Source: Mesorhizobium sp. AR02 (GTDB lineage: Bacteria; Pseudomonadota; Alphaproteobacteria; Rhizobiales; Rhizobiaceae). From it: a DNA stretch of 64,000 bases. The notes beneath the pieces are model-generated. The model worked only from the letters and a program-made list of their open reading frames with translations. It ran no database searches and had not been told where the DNA came from. Shown here in pieces: positions 9,201-18,086 of the stretch (position 1 is its first letter; each line of letters opens with the position of its first letter). The position numbers and the translations under genes are program-made. The stretch spans positions 7,212,001 to 7,276,000 of the forward strand of contig NZ_CP080531.1 in the NCBI RefSeq assembly GCF_024746835.1, written 5' to 3'.

Positions 9201-11833
9201 TGGCCGCGCGGCGTCTGGTCGCCGCTCTTGGGCAGGATGGCGTTGACGACATCGAAGGTCGGCGCCATGAACAGGCTGAGGATCAGCAAAGCCTGCCATT
9301 GCGCGGCCTGCGTGAAGGGCAGCAAGGTCCAGCCGGCGATCGCCGCCATCACCCAGAAGATCGGCGTCAGCGAGCGGCGCAGATTGTCGACCATCTTCCA
9401 GCGCGACAGGGCCGGAACGCCGGAGCGCGGATCGAGGATGAAGCCAAGAAGCTGCCAGTCGCCGCGTGCCCAGCGATGATGGCGCGAGGCGTCGACCGAA
9501 TAGCGGGTCGGATAGTCCTCGACCAGTTCGACGTCAGTGACTAGGGCGGCGCGCGCCAGCGCACCTTCGAGCAGATCGTGGCTGAGGATGGTATTTTCCT
9601 CGATGCGGCCTTGCAGGGCGGCCTCGAAGGCATCGACGTGATAGAGCCCCTTGCCGGTGAAGGACCCGTCGCTGAAGACATCCTGATAGAGATCCGAGAC
9701 AGCGAAGACATAGGGGTCGAGGCCGCGATTGGCCGAAAACACACGCTGGAAGAACGAGGCCTCGTCGCCGCTGGTCAGCGAAGCGGTGATGCGCGGCTGC
9801 AGGATCGTGTAGCCGGCGGTGACGACGCGCCTGGTGGCGTCGAAATGCGGGCGGTTGAGCGGATGGCAGAGCTTGCCGACAAGGGTCGCCACCGCATCGC
9901 GGGTGGTGCGCGTATCGGCATCGAGCGTCATCACATGGACGACTTTTTCCGGCAGCGGCACCTCGAGCGGCAGGAATGTGGTGTCACTGTCGCCACGCAA
10001 CAAAAGGTCAAGCTCGTGCAGCTTGCCACGCTTGCGTTCCCAGCCCATCCAGGACCCTTGCGCGGCGTTGAAGAGCCGGCGGCGGTGCAGGATGTAGAAG
10101 CGCGGCGCGCCTTCCGAGGGATAGCGGGCGTTGAGACGGGCGATCTCGGCGCGTGCATATTCGAGGATCTCGGTGTCCGCCGCATCGATCTCGATCTTGC
10201 TGTCGGGCCAGTCCGACAGCAGCGCGAAATGGATCTCGTCCACCAGATTGGCGAGGTAATGGACTTCGATGTTGCGGATGTTTTCCTCGACATCGTCACG
10301 CGAGCCGATCAGCGACGGCACCACCACCAGCGTGCGCGCCTCGGGCGGCACGCCGTGCCTGTAGTCATAGCCGATCAGGCGTGTCGGCTTGAGGAACAGC
10401 GAGACAACGGTGTTGAAGAAAGCCAGCGCGCCCTCGCTCGCCGGCACGGCAAACAGTGCCAGCATCAGGACGATCGAGGTCACCGACAGGCCGAGATTGG
10501 CCAACGCATTGCCGGTGAGGACAAGAAGCAGGGCCGTCAACGCGAAGACAGGCAGGACGATACCAAGCCATCCGGTCTTGGCGAAGGTGCGCTTGACTGT
10601 CTGGCTGATCGTCGGCCGATAGCCGATTGCCTTTTCCAGCTCCAGCCGGCGCGGGCCGACGAGGAAGAAGCCGACATCGGTATGCGCGGACGGAGCCGGA
10701 ACGGAATCGTCGCCATCCGATGCATGTTCGCTGGCGGCGCGTTCACTGGCGGCTTGTCCGGCCAGTTCGATGGCCTTTTCGGCGACGCGGTATTCCGACA
10801 GGTTCGAGCGGCGCGCCAGTTCCTCGATCGCGGTGCGGTATTGGTCGCGCGAAAAGAAGTCGAGCGCGGCGAAATCGGTGCGCTCGCGCAGCACGGTGTC
10901 GATGCGGCTGACGCCCTCGAACCACACCGTCCAGTCGACGTCGTTGATGAGGCGCAGGCCGCGGATGATGTTGCCGGTCGTCACATTGCCACTGGACAGC
11001 GTGTGATGCTCGGAGATGATGATCTCCTCGGCATCGGAGCCGGTCTTTTCAAGCTCGCCTTCCAGCCATTCCAGGGCTTTGCCGGCATTCTGCGATCCAT
11101 CGCGCAAACGATAGAGAAGCTGGGTGGCGAAGGTGGTGTCCTGCGCGTGGGCGCTGAAATTGGCCAGAATCGCCTGCCGGTCGGCGCTGTCGTCGGTCGC
11201 CAGCACCTTGTCGGCCACATCGTTGGCGATCTGGCGCATCTGGCGGGTGCGATTGACCCTGACCGCCAGCCGGCGGAGATTTTCGATCAGCACGAAGCGC
11301 AGCAGCGACGGCAGCGCCCAGAGCTCACCGATCTTCAGCGGCTCGACCGACTGAAAGCCCTGGACGATGGACTTGAACATGGTCGCCGAGACGGAACTGT
11401 CCGAATGCGCCACATAGGTCCAGGCCAGCGCCAGCGCGCGCGGCACGGTGCCGCCATCGGGCAGTTTCAGCGTCGGCAACTGGCGGTAGAAGCGGCGCGG
11501 CAGGTCGCGCTTGACCTGGAAAATGGTCTCCTCGACCAGATAATTGTTGTCGAGCAGCCATTGCGCGGCCGGGGTGATCGTTTCGCCCTTGGCCTGCGCC
11601 GCATTGGTCGAACGGTAGACTTCGAGGATCTTCTTGGCACTGTCGCGGATGCGCGCCTGGAAATCGAACGGGGTCAGGCCGAACAGGTCGGTGAGGTCGC
11701 CTTTTGCCAGGCTTTCACCGAGCAGCCGGAGGCGCTCCTCCGGCAGGAATGTCGACCTAATCGGCTCTTCCGTAATGGCCGGGAAGCTCGCGCTGGTCTT
11801 CTCGATCTGGGCTGGGTTCGTCTGAATATTCAT
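3242..11833 (-). CDS. ndvB: Cyclic beta-1,2-glucan synthase NdvB (ChvB)
   Basis: 2863 residues, the size expected for NdvB/ChvB, with no interruption. This inner-membrane enzyme starts, extends and cyclises beta-1,2-glucan from UDP-glucose, using itself as protein primer. Reading from the N-terminus there are membrane segments near residue 430, then a GT84 glucosyltransferase region with TLDADTRTT (about 634) and HHRWARGDWQ (about 784). A glycoamylase-like region follows (about 1040-1500, ending near HHSGMSIAA). The C-terminal half is a GH94 phosphorylase-like part containing GGDWNDGMNRVGE (about 2545), which in the family trims and controls chain length. It sits directly upstream of ndvA. 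Three very long open frames on the opposite strand are shadows. Confidence 0.97.
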   Translation of the reverse strand: MNIQTNPAQIEKTSASFPAITEEPIRSTFLPEERLRLLGESLAKGDLTDLFGLTPFDFQARIRDSAKKILEVYRSTNAAQAKGETITPAAQWLLDNNYLVEETIFQVKRDLPRRFYRQLPTLKLPDGGTVPRALALAWTYVAHSDSSVSATMFKSIVQGFQSVEPLKIGELWALPSLLRFVLIENLRRLAVRVNRTRQMRQIANDVADKVLATDDSADRQAILANFSAHAQDTTFATQLLYRLRDGSQNAGKALEWLEGELEKTGSDAEEIIISEHHTLSSGNVTTGNIIRGLRLINDVDWTVWFEGVSRIDTVLRERTDFAALDFFSRDQYRTAIEELARRSNLSEYRVAEKAIELAGQAASERAASEHASDGDDSVPAPSAHTDVGFFLVGPRRLELEKAIGYRPTISQTVKRTFAKTGWLGIVLPVFALTALLLVLTGNALANLGLSVTSIVLMLALFAVPASEGALAFFNTVVSLFLKPTRLIGYDYRHGVPPEARTLVVVPSLIGSRDDVEENIRNIEVHYLANLVDEIHFALLSDWPDSKIEIDAADTEILEYARAEIARLNARYPSEGAPRFYILHRRRLFNAAQGSWMGWERKRGKLHELDLLLRGDSDTTFLPLEVPLPEKVVHVMTLDADTRTTRDAVATLVGKLCHPLNRPHFDATRRVVTAGYTILQPRITASLTSGDEASFFQRVFSANRGLDPYVFAVSDLYQDVFSDGSFTGKGLYHVDAFEAALQGRIEENTILSHDLLEGALARAALVTDVELVEDYPTRYSVDASRHHRWARGDWQLLGFILDPRSGVPALSRWKMVDNLRRSLTPIFWVMAAIAGWTLLPFTQAAQWQALLILSLFMAPTFDVVNAILPKSGDQTPRGHFSALARDVAFGTAMVALKIVLMAHNAWMMGDAIVRTLYRLFVSRQNLLEWRTASQAHKAGDNDVGSYYGMMYGAVIIGFVGLAIPVLADSTGAFVAFFFALFWIGSPAIASWISRSAETEDRLRISQADIHALRTVARRTWHYFESFVTEEHHNLPPDNFQESPAPVVAPRTSPTNVGVYLLSVVSARDFGWISLSDAITRIDATMTTIESMPRNRGHLFNWYDTTTLKPLYPLYISAVDSGNLAGHLVAVAAACAEWAEAPSVHLQGDFEGILDTVTILSESLDELPDDRRQLRPLRQRLVDRLDGMRRAVETIKAQPEMASIRTINLAVLAGEIRKLATAIHTEAASAQSDVIVDWAARLEATCEAHVHDAHSDDNAVEALRAKLLTLRERTRRFAFEMEFSFLMRPERKLLSIGYRVEEHQLDESCYDLLASEARLTSLFAIAKGDLPTEHWFRLGRPIVEIGFQGALMSWSGSMFEYLMPPLVMKEPQGSILNQTSKLIIKRQIQYGRQKNVPWGISEAAYNARDRELTYQYTNFGVPGLGLKRGLGQNTVIAPYATILAAQFNPREAVQNLARLREIGALGPHGYYDAVDFTPQRVPEGTNHAVVLNYYAHHSGMSIAAVADAIFEGRLRDRFHSDPVIESAELLLQERAPRDIPTATVRTEADERAKDETETESPDTRIVLDPLRVLRSTNVMSNGRYSVMVTATGSGYSRWGDLSVTRWQPDPVEDRLGSYIFLRDVSTGDWWSATAEPKRAAEEKVQTLFSDDKASFVKSVGTLRSEVECIVVSEGNGEGRRITLYNESTSDRHIEVTSFAELVLGSEASDNAHPAFSKMFVETEIAANNGAIFATRRKRETSEPDITLAHFVTDPSGPARDAEAETDRRAFIGRGRSIVDAAAFDPGARLGGHSGFTLDPIASLRRQVRVPANKKISLTFWTVVGANRTELEEAINRLDHQESFARQAMLAWTRSQVQTRHMGLSLTDAANVQKLARYLIYPDAFLRLPAESLASGLGKQSSLWPTSISGDFPIFLVRIGDVADLEIVAQALRFQEYMRTRGMMIDFVVVNEQASSYVQDLQRAVETLCENSRLRGKELGPRQHIFAVRRDLMEETTYKTLLAVARVVLHTRNGTIFDQIERAEAAALQARDALLPTGLPALRDISAPVTHAFASQAVMDVRADGTGLSQWNGFGGFDGDGRHYVVRLAGRRTTPQPWINVVSNASFGFHTSAEGAAFTWSRNSRDYQLTPWSNDPVSNRPGEGIYIYDQASGRAFSPIAAVVRDPSMSYEAWHGQGFSTFRSKRGPLSMDLTHVVDPIDPVKITRLRIQNSGSVPARLRVYAYAEWVLGGHRSRTAATIVPSRDGATGALLAQNPYGLDFSERVAFLAADAAVHSVTADRSEFLGRHGSSELPQAVLSGAALSGRVEAGDDPCAAIARDVEIPAGGDVTLLWLLGDADSSAQASALVQTHRGKDFDQRLADNEREWRAFLDTIQVETPDKALDAMVNHWLPYQSLACRIRARSAFYQASGAFGFRDQLQDTLALLAHDPTLARDQILNAARRQFPEGDVQHWWLPRTGAGVRTMISDDVVWLAHATARYLSVTGDAGILKEQLPFIDGQALGEGEHDAFFTPEISKKTVSLYDHCARALDLAIKRSSPAGLPLILGGDWNDGMNRVGEHGKGESVWLGWFLLKTLGDFAAVAKSEGDSKRAQAWAKHAEALKRALESTAWDGEWYRRGSFDDGTPLGSRTSEECRIDSIAQSWSVLSGEGDPARSTTAMQQATKLLVDDKLKIVKLFTPPFSKTQKDPGYIKSYPPGVRENGGQYTHAATWFVIALAEMGQTDEAYRCFSMLNPVNHAFDEASAEHYRVEPYVVAADIYAGDDKGGRGGWTWYTGSAGWLYRAAVEGILGIERRGKQITFRPKLPSHWDGYQASLKMLGAEIKVQVIRDKKTKTISLEVDGSKTKSASFEPKAGTQAEIVVKIPA

Positions 11834-12122
11834 TGAAAATTCCGTAAGCGGGCACTCAGCGGCGTCACCGCCACGGCAATGGCCCTAAAACCGGTTCAAA
11901 TGCAATTGGTTGCATCAACCCCTATGCCGAAAGTTTGTTTCCGCACCACGACAGGGCGTCCATCTTTCGACCAAACTCAAAGACGAGCGCCCCTCGCTCC
12001 CGTCCGGATCGATCGACGGAGAGGATTCGGGCTTTTTCGTGATGCCGGCAAGAGCTTACGCTATATTTCGCCGGCATTGCGATCATGTTTGGAAACAGGC
12101 GGTAACCGTTGGCGCGAAAGCG

Positions 12123-12701
12123 TCAGGCCGCGGTGGTTATCCGGATGACGAACAGCGTCGTTTCCTGAGCGGGCTCAACCTTCAGGACGAGAGCATCCGG
12201 CCCGAACAGCAACGTGTCGAGCGGCCCGAGGCGAATTGACCCAGCCTCGGGGAAAACAGCTTCGCCCTTGTGACACAGGATGAGGGTAGAACCGGCCTCG
12301 GTTGCGATTTCCACAGGCCGCGAAATCGCCAGGCGCTCGACCGTATGCAGCGTGCGGCCGCGGCGGGTCATGACATTGAGATCGGTGATCGCGCTGGCGA
12401 TCAGGGCGGCACTGGTCGGCAGATCAGCTGGAAAGGAAAAAGGCGCGGAAGCCGGTGTCAGCCGCACCGCCGGCCGACCGGCGACATCAAGCACGATGCC
12501 CTCGCCTTCCAGCACCGACAGCGTGCGGTCGATGCCGGCAAAGCTGGAAAATGGCCCGCTGCCCCCGACGCGGGCCATGGAAACGCGCCAGTCGAACTCG
12601 TCGAGACCGGCGTCGTCTGGCGAGACAGCGATCTCGGTCGTCGTGCCGCCGCCATTCTTCCACGGCATGACGCGGTAGTCGGCGGCACGAAGGATGCGCA
12701 T
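12123..12701 (-). CDS. hutD: HutD family protein, last gene of the hut operon
   Basis: 192 residues. The N-terminus MPWKNGGGTTTEIA and the run FSSFAGIDRTLSVLEGEG are typical of the HutD/Ves family of small bicupin proteins. HutD is found in hut operons and has been proposed to limit hut expression or bind a pathway intermediate; its biochemistry is not settled. It starts 12 bases after the hutU stop, so it is presumably co-transcribed with hutI-H-G-U. After it come about 290 non-coding bases before ndvB. Confidence 0.88.
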   Translation of the reverse strand: MRILRAADYRVMPWKNGGGTTTEIAVSPDDAGLDEFDWRVSMARVGGSGPFSSFAGIDRTLSVLEGEGIVLDVAGRPAVRLTPASAPFSFPADLPTSAALIASAITDLNVMTRRGRTLHTVERLAISRPVEIATEAGSTLILCHKGEAVFPEAGSIRLGPLDTLLFGPDALVLKVEPAQETTLFVIRITTAA

Positions 12702-12713
12702 AACGTCAGCCTA

Positions 12714-14387
12714 TCACCCGAGAATGCCGGGCAGGTTGAGCTGGTGCTCCCTGGCGCAGTCGATGGCAATGTCGTAGCCCGCATCGGCGTGGCGCATGAC
12801 ACCGGTCGCCGGGTCATTCCACAACACCCGCTCCAGCCGCCTTGCAGCGTCCGGCGTACCGTCGGCAACGATGACCATGCCGGCATGCTGGGAAAAACCC
12901 ATGCCGACGCCGCCGCCATGGTGCAGCGACACCCAGGTGGCGCCCGATGCGGTGTTGAGCAGCGCGTTGAGCAGCGGCCAGTCGGAGACGGCGTCCGAGC
13001 CGTCCTTCATCGCTTCCGTCTCCCGGTTCGGCGAGGCGACCGAGCCGGAATCGAGGTGATCGCGGCCGATAACGACCGGCGCCTTGAGTTCGCCCTTGGC
13101 CACCATCTCGTTGAAGGCGAGACCGAGGCGATGGCGATCGCCAAGGCCAACCCAGCAGATGCGCGCCGGCAGGCCCTGGAAGGCAATGCGCTCGCGCGCC
13201 ATGTCCAGCCAGTTGTGCAGATGGGTGTTGCCGGGGGTGAGTTCGCGCACCTTGGCGTCGGTCTTGTAGATATCCTCGGGATCGCCGGAGAGCGCGGCCC
13301 AACGGAATGGGCCGATGCCGCGGCAGAACAGCGGGCGGATATAGGCCGGCACGAAACCCGGGAAGGCAAAGGCGTTCTCGAAACCTTCATCCTTGGCGAC
13401 CTGGCGGATGTTGTTGCCATAGTCGAGCGTCGGCACGCCGGCGTTCCAGAACGCCACCATCGCCTCGACATGTTCACGCATCGAGGCACGCGCCGCCTTC
13501 TCAACCGCCTTCGGGTCGCTGACGCGCTTCTCGCGCCACTCAGCCATGGTCCAGCCCTTCGGCAGATAGCCGTTGATCGGGTCGTGGGCCGAGGTCTGGT
13601 CGGTGACCATATCGGGGCGAATGCCGCGCCTGAACATTTCCGGCACGATCTCGGCGGCATTGCCGAGCAGGCCGACCGACTTCGCCTCGCCGGCCTTGGT
13701 CCAGCGCTCGATCATTTCCATCGCTTCGTCGAGCGTCTCCGCCTTCTCGTCGACATAGCGGGTGCGCAGGCGGAAATCGATCGAATCCGGGTTGCATTCG
13801 ATGGCCAGGCAGCAGGCGCCGGCCATGACGGCGGCCAGCGGCTGGGCGCCGCCCATGCCGCCGAGGCCGCCGGTCAGGATCCATTTGCCCTTGAGATTGC
13901 CGCCATAGTGCTGGCGGCCGGCCTCGACGAAGGTCTCGTAAGTGCCCTGCACGATGCCTTGCGTGCCGATGTAGATCCACGAGCCGGCCGTCATCTGGCC
14001 GTACATCATCAAGCCCTTTTTATCGAGCTCGTTGAATTTATCCCAATTCGCCCAGTGCGGCACGAGGTTGGAGTTGGCAATCAGTACACGCGGCGCATCG
14101 GCGTGCGTCCGGAACACGCCGACCGGCTTGCCGGACTGCACCAAAAGTGTCTCGTCCTCGCCAAGCGTCTTCAGCGAGGCGACGATGCTGTCAAAATCGT
14201 TCCAGGTGCGCGCGGCGCGGCCGATACCGCCATAGACGACCAACTCGTTAGGGTTTTCGGCAACCTCGGGGTCGAGATTGTTCATCAGCATGCGCAGCGG
14301 CGCCTCGGTCGTCCAATAGCGGGCGTTGAGCTTGTCGCCGCGGGGGCTGCGCACTTCGCGGATGTTGTGGCGAGGATTGGTCATCAT
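12714..14387 (-). CDS. hutU: Urocanate hydratase (urocanase)
   Basis: 557 residues, the standard length. It converts urocanate to imidazolonepropionate with a tightly bound NAD+ acting as electrophile. The glycine-rich NAD-binding stretch [11 protein letters not shown], the N-terminal [16 protein letters not shown] segment (here [14 protein letters not shown]) and the active-site region [11 protein letters not shown] are all present. It is the second enzyme of histidine breakdown and lies between hutG and hutD on the same strand with short gaps (23 and 12 bases). Confidence 0.97.
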   Translation of the reverse strand: MMTNPRHNIREVRSPRGDKLNARYWTTEAPLRMLMNNLDPEVAENPNELVVYGGIGRAARTWNDFDSIVASLKTLGEDETLLVQSGKPVGVFRTHADAPRVLIANSNLVPHWANWDKFNELDKKGLMMYGQMTAGSWIYIGTQGIVQGTYETFVEAGRQHYGGNLKGKWILTGGLGGMGGAQPLAAVMAGACCLAIECNPDSIDFRLRTRYVDEKAETLDEAMEMIERWTKAGEAKSVGLLGNAAEIVPEMFRRGIRPDMVTDQTSAHDPINGYLPKGWTMAEWREKRVSDPKAVEKAARASMREHVEAMVAFWNAGVPTLDYGNNIRQVAKDEGFENAFAFPGFVPAYIRPLFCRGIGPFRWAALSGDPEDIYKTDAKVRELTPGNTHLHNWLDMARERIAFQGLPARICWVGLGDRHRLGLAFNEMVAKGELKAPVVIGRDHLDSGSVASPNRETEAMKDGSDAVSDWPLLNALLNTASGATWVSLHHGGGVGMGFSQHAGMVIVADGTPDAARRLERVLWNDPATGVMRHADAGYDIAIDCAREHQLNLPGILG

Positions 14388-14410
14388 TGTCCCTTTCGGA
14401 TGGCGGCGCG

Positions 14411-15223
14411 TCAGCGCCCGGCCCAGTCAATGGCGGTTTGAAGGATTTTGGTCAGTGTGGCGCGGATCGGCGCGGCAAATCCGGCGTCATAAGGCACCGG
14501 CCAATTGTCCGGTTCGCCCTTGGCCTCGGGTTCGCGCAAATAGCCGCGATCGGCGAGTTCCATCTGCAGCGCATGGAAGCCGCCTTGCGGGTTGCCGAAG
14601 TAGCGTGTGATCCAGCCACCCTTGAAACGGCCGTTGATGACATAGCTGTCACCGCTTTCGGCCATGATCTGACCGACCAGCGCCTGCAGCGTCGGGTCTG
14701 CGGTCTGGCCGTCATTGGTGCCGAGGTTGAACACCGGCAGCGTGCCGTAAAACAGGCGCGGCAGCACCGACCGGATCGAGTGGCAATCGTAGATGACGAT
14801 TTTTTCGTGCAGGCCTCGCAGCCTGACGGCCTGGGCCGCCAGCATTTCATGGTAGGGCACGAAATAGGATATGCGGCGCTGGTCTATCTCCGACGGCGTC
14901 GGCTCTTCGCCGGGCAGATAAAGCGGATCGCCGTCGAAAGTCTCCGTCGGGCAAAGCGTTGTCGTCGTCTGCCCCGGATAGAGCGAGGCGCCGGAGGGAT
15001 CGCGGTTGACGTCGATGACGGTGCGCGAGATCGACGTATGTACAATCGTCGCGCCAAGGTCGGCGGCAAAGTCATAAAGATTGTCGATCCACCAGTCGCA
15101 ATCGCGGCGGCCGAGCCAGGGCGACACCAACCGGTTTTCGAGGCCGGCGAGATCGATACCGGTATGCGGGATCGACACCAGCAGGGGTGCCGTGCCTTCC
15201 GTCACTGTAAGCCAGTCGGTCAT
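14411..15223 (-). CDS. hutG: N-formylglutamate deformylase (HutG)
   Basis: 270 residues of the N-formylglutamate amidohydrolase family. It hydrolyses N-formylglutamate to glutamate and formate, the last step of the five-enzyme hut pathway that goes through HutF. Visible motifs include SIPHTG near the start, DVNRDPSG and YDCHSIRS, which supply likely zinc and substrate ligands. The start codon lies one base beyond the hutH stop, implying translational coupling. The presence of hutF at the other end of the cluster supports this function over formiminoglutamase. Confidence 0.95.
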   Translation of the reverse strand: MTDWLTVTEGTAPLLVSIPHTGIDLAGLENRLVSPWLGRRDCDWWIDNLYDFAADLGATIVHTSISRTVIDVNRDPSGASLYPGQTTTTLCPTETFDGDPLYLPGEEPTPSEIDQRRISYFVPYHEMLAAQAVRLRGLHEKIVIYDCHSIRSVLPRLFYGTLPVFNLGTNDGQTADPTLQALVGQIMAESGDSYVINGRFKGGWITRYFGNPQGGFHALQMELADRGYLREPEAKGEPDNWPVPYDAGFAAPIRATLTKILQTAIDWAGR

Positions 15224-15224
15224 G

Positions 15225-16763
15225 TCAGGCTCCCGAGATCGAAGGCAGTGTTACCGCGCCGGCCGCCTTCACCGCGGCGCCGCTGCGCACCATGGCGATT
15301 GCCTTTTCCATGTCGGGATGAAAGTGCCGGTCATTGTCGAGATGCGGCACTTCGGCCCGGACCAGCTTGCGCACCGCTTCCAGAGCGGCACTCGACGCCA
15401 GCGGCAGGTGGAAATCGCAGCCCTGCGCGGCGGCCAGCAATTCGATGCCGATCACAGCCGTCGCATTCTCGACCATGCCGATCAGCCGGCGCGCGCCGTG
15501 CGCGGCCATCGAAACGTGGTCTTCCTGATTGGCCGAGGTCGGGATCGAATCGACGCTGGCCGGATAGGCCTTCTGCTTGTTTTCCGAGACGAGTGCCGCC
15601 GCCGTGACCTGCGGGATCATGAAGCCGGAGTTCAGGCCGGGTTTCGGCGTCAGGAAGGCCGGCATGCCGGACAGCGCCGGATCGACCAGCATGGCAATCC
15701 GGCGCTCAGACAGCGAGCCGATCTCGCAAACGGCCAGCGCGATCATATCGGCGGCGAAGGCCACCGGCTCGGCGTGGAAATTGCCGCCGGAAAGGGCTGT
15801 ATCATCCTCGGCGAAGATCAGCGGGTTGTCGGTGACGCCATTGGCTTCGGTGCCCAGCGTGTCGGCGGCCTGGCGCAGCACGGTGAGTGCCGCACCCATG
15901 ACCTGTGGCTGGCAACGCAGGCAATAGGGATCCTGTACGCGCTCGTCGCCGACACGGTGCGATTCCCTGATAGCGCTGCCGGCCATCAGGTTGCGCAGCG
16001 CATCCGCCGTCTCGATCTGGCCACTGTGCTTTCTCAAGAGATTAATACGCGGATCGAAGGGGGCGTCGGAACCCTTTGCCGCGTCGGTCGACAGGGCGCC
16101 GGCGACCAGCGCCGACTGGTAGAGCACTTCGGCCTCGAACAAAGCAGCCAGCGCATAGGCGGTCGAAAACTGCGTGCCGTTGAGCAGCGCCAGACCTTCC
16201 TTAGCGCCCAATGTCACCGGATCGAGGCCATGCGAAACGAAGGCGACCTTAGCCGGGAAACGGCCATGCGGGGTAAAGCATTCACCGACGCCGATCATCA
16301 CCGCCGTCATGTGCGACAGCGGCGCAAGATCACCGGAAGCACCGACGGAGCCTTGCGCCGGCACCACCGGGATGACGTCGTTGGCAAGCATCGCTTCCAG
16401 CAACTCGATGGTTTCGGAGCGCACACCCGAGGCGCCCTGCGCCAGGCTGGCAAGTTTCAGCGCCATCATCAGGCGGGCAATTGCGACCGGCATCGGTTCG
16501 CCGACGCCGGCTGCGTGCGACAGCACGATGTTGCGCTGCAAGGTCTCGAGATCGCCGGCCGGAATGCGCACGCTGGCCAGTTTGCCGAAGCCGGTGTTGA
16601 TGCCGTAGACCGGCTCACCCTTGGCAACGATCCTGGCAACAGCCTCGGCGCTCGCCTTGATCTTTGGGCGGCAGGCATCATCCAGCTTCGGCACGGCGCC
16701 ACGGTAGATGGCACGCCAGTCGGCCAGCGTCGCATTGCCGGGCTTCAAGGTCAGTTCGGTCAT
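15225..16763 (-). CDS. hutH: Histidine ammonia-lyase
   Basis: 512 residues from the chosen ATG. It deaminates L-histidine to urocanate. The Ala-Ser-Gly triad that cyclises to the MIO prosthetic group is A142-S143-G144 within [12 protein letters not shown], at the numbering known for pseudomonad HutH. The frame is open for 58 further codons upstream, but that stretch lies inside hutI and reads as nonsense. The ATG at 16763 overlaps the hutI stop as ATGA, so I use it. Confidence 0.97.
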   Translation of the reverse strand: MTELTLKPGNATLADWRAIYRGAVPKLDDACRPKIKASAEAVARIVAKGEPVYGINTGFGKLASVRIPAGDLETLQRNIVLSHAAGVGEPMPVAIARLMMALKLASLAQGASGVRSETIELLEAMLANDVIPVVPAQGSVGASGDLAPLSHMTAVMIGVGECFTPHGRFPAKVAFVSHGLDPVTLGAKEGLALLNGTQFSTAYALAALFEAEVLYQSALVAGALSTDAAKGSDAPFDPRINLLRKHSGQIETADALRNLMAGSAIRESHRVGDERVQDPYCLRCQPQVMGAALTVLRQAADTLGTEANGVTDNPLIFAEDDTALSGGNFHAEPVAFAADMIALAVCEIGSLSERRIAMLVDPALSGMPAFLTPKPGLNSGFMIPQVTAAALVSENKQKAYPASVDSIPTSANQEDHVSMAAHGARRLIGMVENATAVIGIELLAAAQGCDFHLPLASSAALEAVRKLVRAEVPHLDNDRHFHPDMEKAIAMVRSGAAVKAAGAVTLPSISGA

Positions 16764-18001
16764 TGTCCTCTCCAGATGCGGGCATGGAGCGGGTTGAAGC
16801 CCATGCGGTAAACGAGTTCGGCGGGACGCTCGATGTCCCAGATCGCCAGATCGGCGGATTTGCCGGCTTCCAGCGTGCCGGCCTTGTCGAGAAGGCCAAG
16901 CGCTCGCGCGGCCTCGCGGGTGATGCCGGCAAGGCATTCATCGACGGTCAAGCCAAAGAGCGTCGCGGCCATATTCATGGTGAGCAACAACGAGGTGAGC
17001 GGCGAGGTGCCGGGATTGCTGTCCGTCGCCACCGCCATCTTCACACCATGGCGGCGGAACAAGTCGACAGGCGGCTTCTTCGTTTCGCGAATGAAATAGT
17101 AGGCGCCGGGCAGGATCGTCGCCACGGTCCCCGCCTTGGCCATAGCCATGGAGCCCGCCTCGTCCGTATATTCGAGATGGTCGGCGGACAGCGCGCCATA
17201 GCTGGCGGCAAGCGCTGCCCCGTGCAGGTTGGACAGTTGGTCGGCGTGAAGCTTGACCGGCAGGCCTAGGGCCTTGGCGGCATCGAAAACGCGCGCCATC
17301 TGCTCAGGTGAGAACGCTATGCCTTCGCAAAAACCGTCGACCGCATCGGCCAGTCCCTCGGCGGCAACCGCTGGAACAATCTGCTTGGCGACCAAATCGA
17401 TAAAAGCGTCCTTGTCACCCTTGGCTTCGGGCGGCAGTGCGTGTGCGGCGAGGCACGTCGTGCGGACGGTGACGGGGCGTTCATTGGCCAGCCGGCGGGC
17501 GGCGCGCAACGACTTCTTCTCATGGTCGAGATCGAGGCCGTAGCCCGATTTGACTTCGACCGACGTGACACCTTCGGCCATCAGCGCATCGAGGCGCGGC
17601 AGCGTCTGGGCAACGAGCTCATCCTCGTTTGCCGCGCGCAGCGACTTGACCGAGGAAACAATACCGCCGCCAGCGCGGGCCACTTCTTCATAGGTAGCGC
17701 CGGCCAGCCGCATCTCGAATTCGTTGGCGCGGTTGCCGGCATAGACAAGATGCGTGTGGCAATCGATCAGGCCGGGCGTGATCCAGCGGCCCTCGCAATC
17801 AATGATCTCGGCGCCCTGCCCGACGGAAGCCGGCATCTCCGCTTCGGCGCCGGCATAGACGATAAGCCCGTCGCGGGCAGCAACGGCGCCCTTCTCGACG
17901 ACGCCGAGGCCAGCCGCGCCGTCGGCCATGGTCGCCAACCGCGCATTGCGCCACAGACGAAGGCCGCTCTTCCCGTTTGCTCTACCCATCATCTTTTCCA
18001 T
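16760..18001 (-). CDS. hutI: Imidazolonepropionase
   Basis: 413 residues of the amidohydrolase superfamily. It opens the ring of 4-imidazolone-5-propanoate to give N-formimino-L-glutamate. The metal motif [13 protein letters not shown] (H82 and H84) is present. It is the first gene of the minus-strand hut operon and starts about 17 bases from the palindromic operator. The first ATG has little Shine-Dalgarno sequence; starting at the MMGRANG ATGs four or five codons later, after GGAAAAG, is also possible. Its stop overlaps hutH by four bases. Confidence 0.95.
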   Translation of the reverse strand: MEKMMGRANGKSGLRLWRNARLATMADGAAGLGVVEKGAVAARDGLIVYAGAEAEMPASVGQGAEIIDCEGRWITPGLIDCHTHLVYAGNRANEFEMRLAGATYEEVARAGGGIVSSVKSLRAANEDELVAQTLPRLDALMAEGVTSVEVKSGYGLDLDHEKKSLRAARRLANERPVTVRTTCLAAHALPPEAKGDKDAFIDLVAKQIVPAVAAEGLADAVDGFCEGIAFSPEQMARVFDAAKALGLPVKLHADQLSNLHGAALAASYGALSADHLEYTDEAGSMAMAKAGTVATILPGAYYFIRETKKPPVDLFRRHGVKMAVATDSNPGTSPLTSLLLTMNMAATLFGLTVDECLAGITREAARALGLLDKAGTLEAGKSADLAIWDIERPAELVYRMGFNPLHARIWRGQ

Positions 18002-18017
18002 TTGAAAGGATGACGAT

Positions 18018-18031
18018 TATGTATATACATA
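18018..18031. promoter_or_regulatory. HutC-like operator between hutI and hutF
   Basis: TATGTATATACATA is a perfect 14-base palindrome in the short gap between the two divergent hut transcripts. Its core TGTATATACA matches the type of site bound by the GntR repressor HutC in other proteobacteria, and hutC is in this cluster. One site here could control both directions, with urocanate as the expected inducer. Binding is inferred; the palindrome is seen directly. Confidence 0.72.
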
Positions 18032-18086
18032 TTGAAACGCGACGCAAGTGGTCTCGTCGCTCGGGCATGCAGATTTGGAGACGGAC

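Noticed and set aside
4322..11836. Three very long open frames (about 750-875 codons) on the strand opposite ndvB
   Set aside because: They are in the complementary frame of a GC-rich gene that keeps all its domain motifs, their translations are rich in Arg/Gly/Gln without recognisable domains, and such shadows are expected where third positions are G or C.
16764..16937. N-terminal extension of hutH by 58 codons
   Set aside because: The extension lies wholly inside hutI in another frame and is Arg-rich; the ATG overlapping the hutI stop gives the standard HutH length and MIO numbering.
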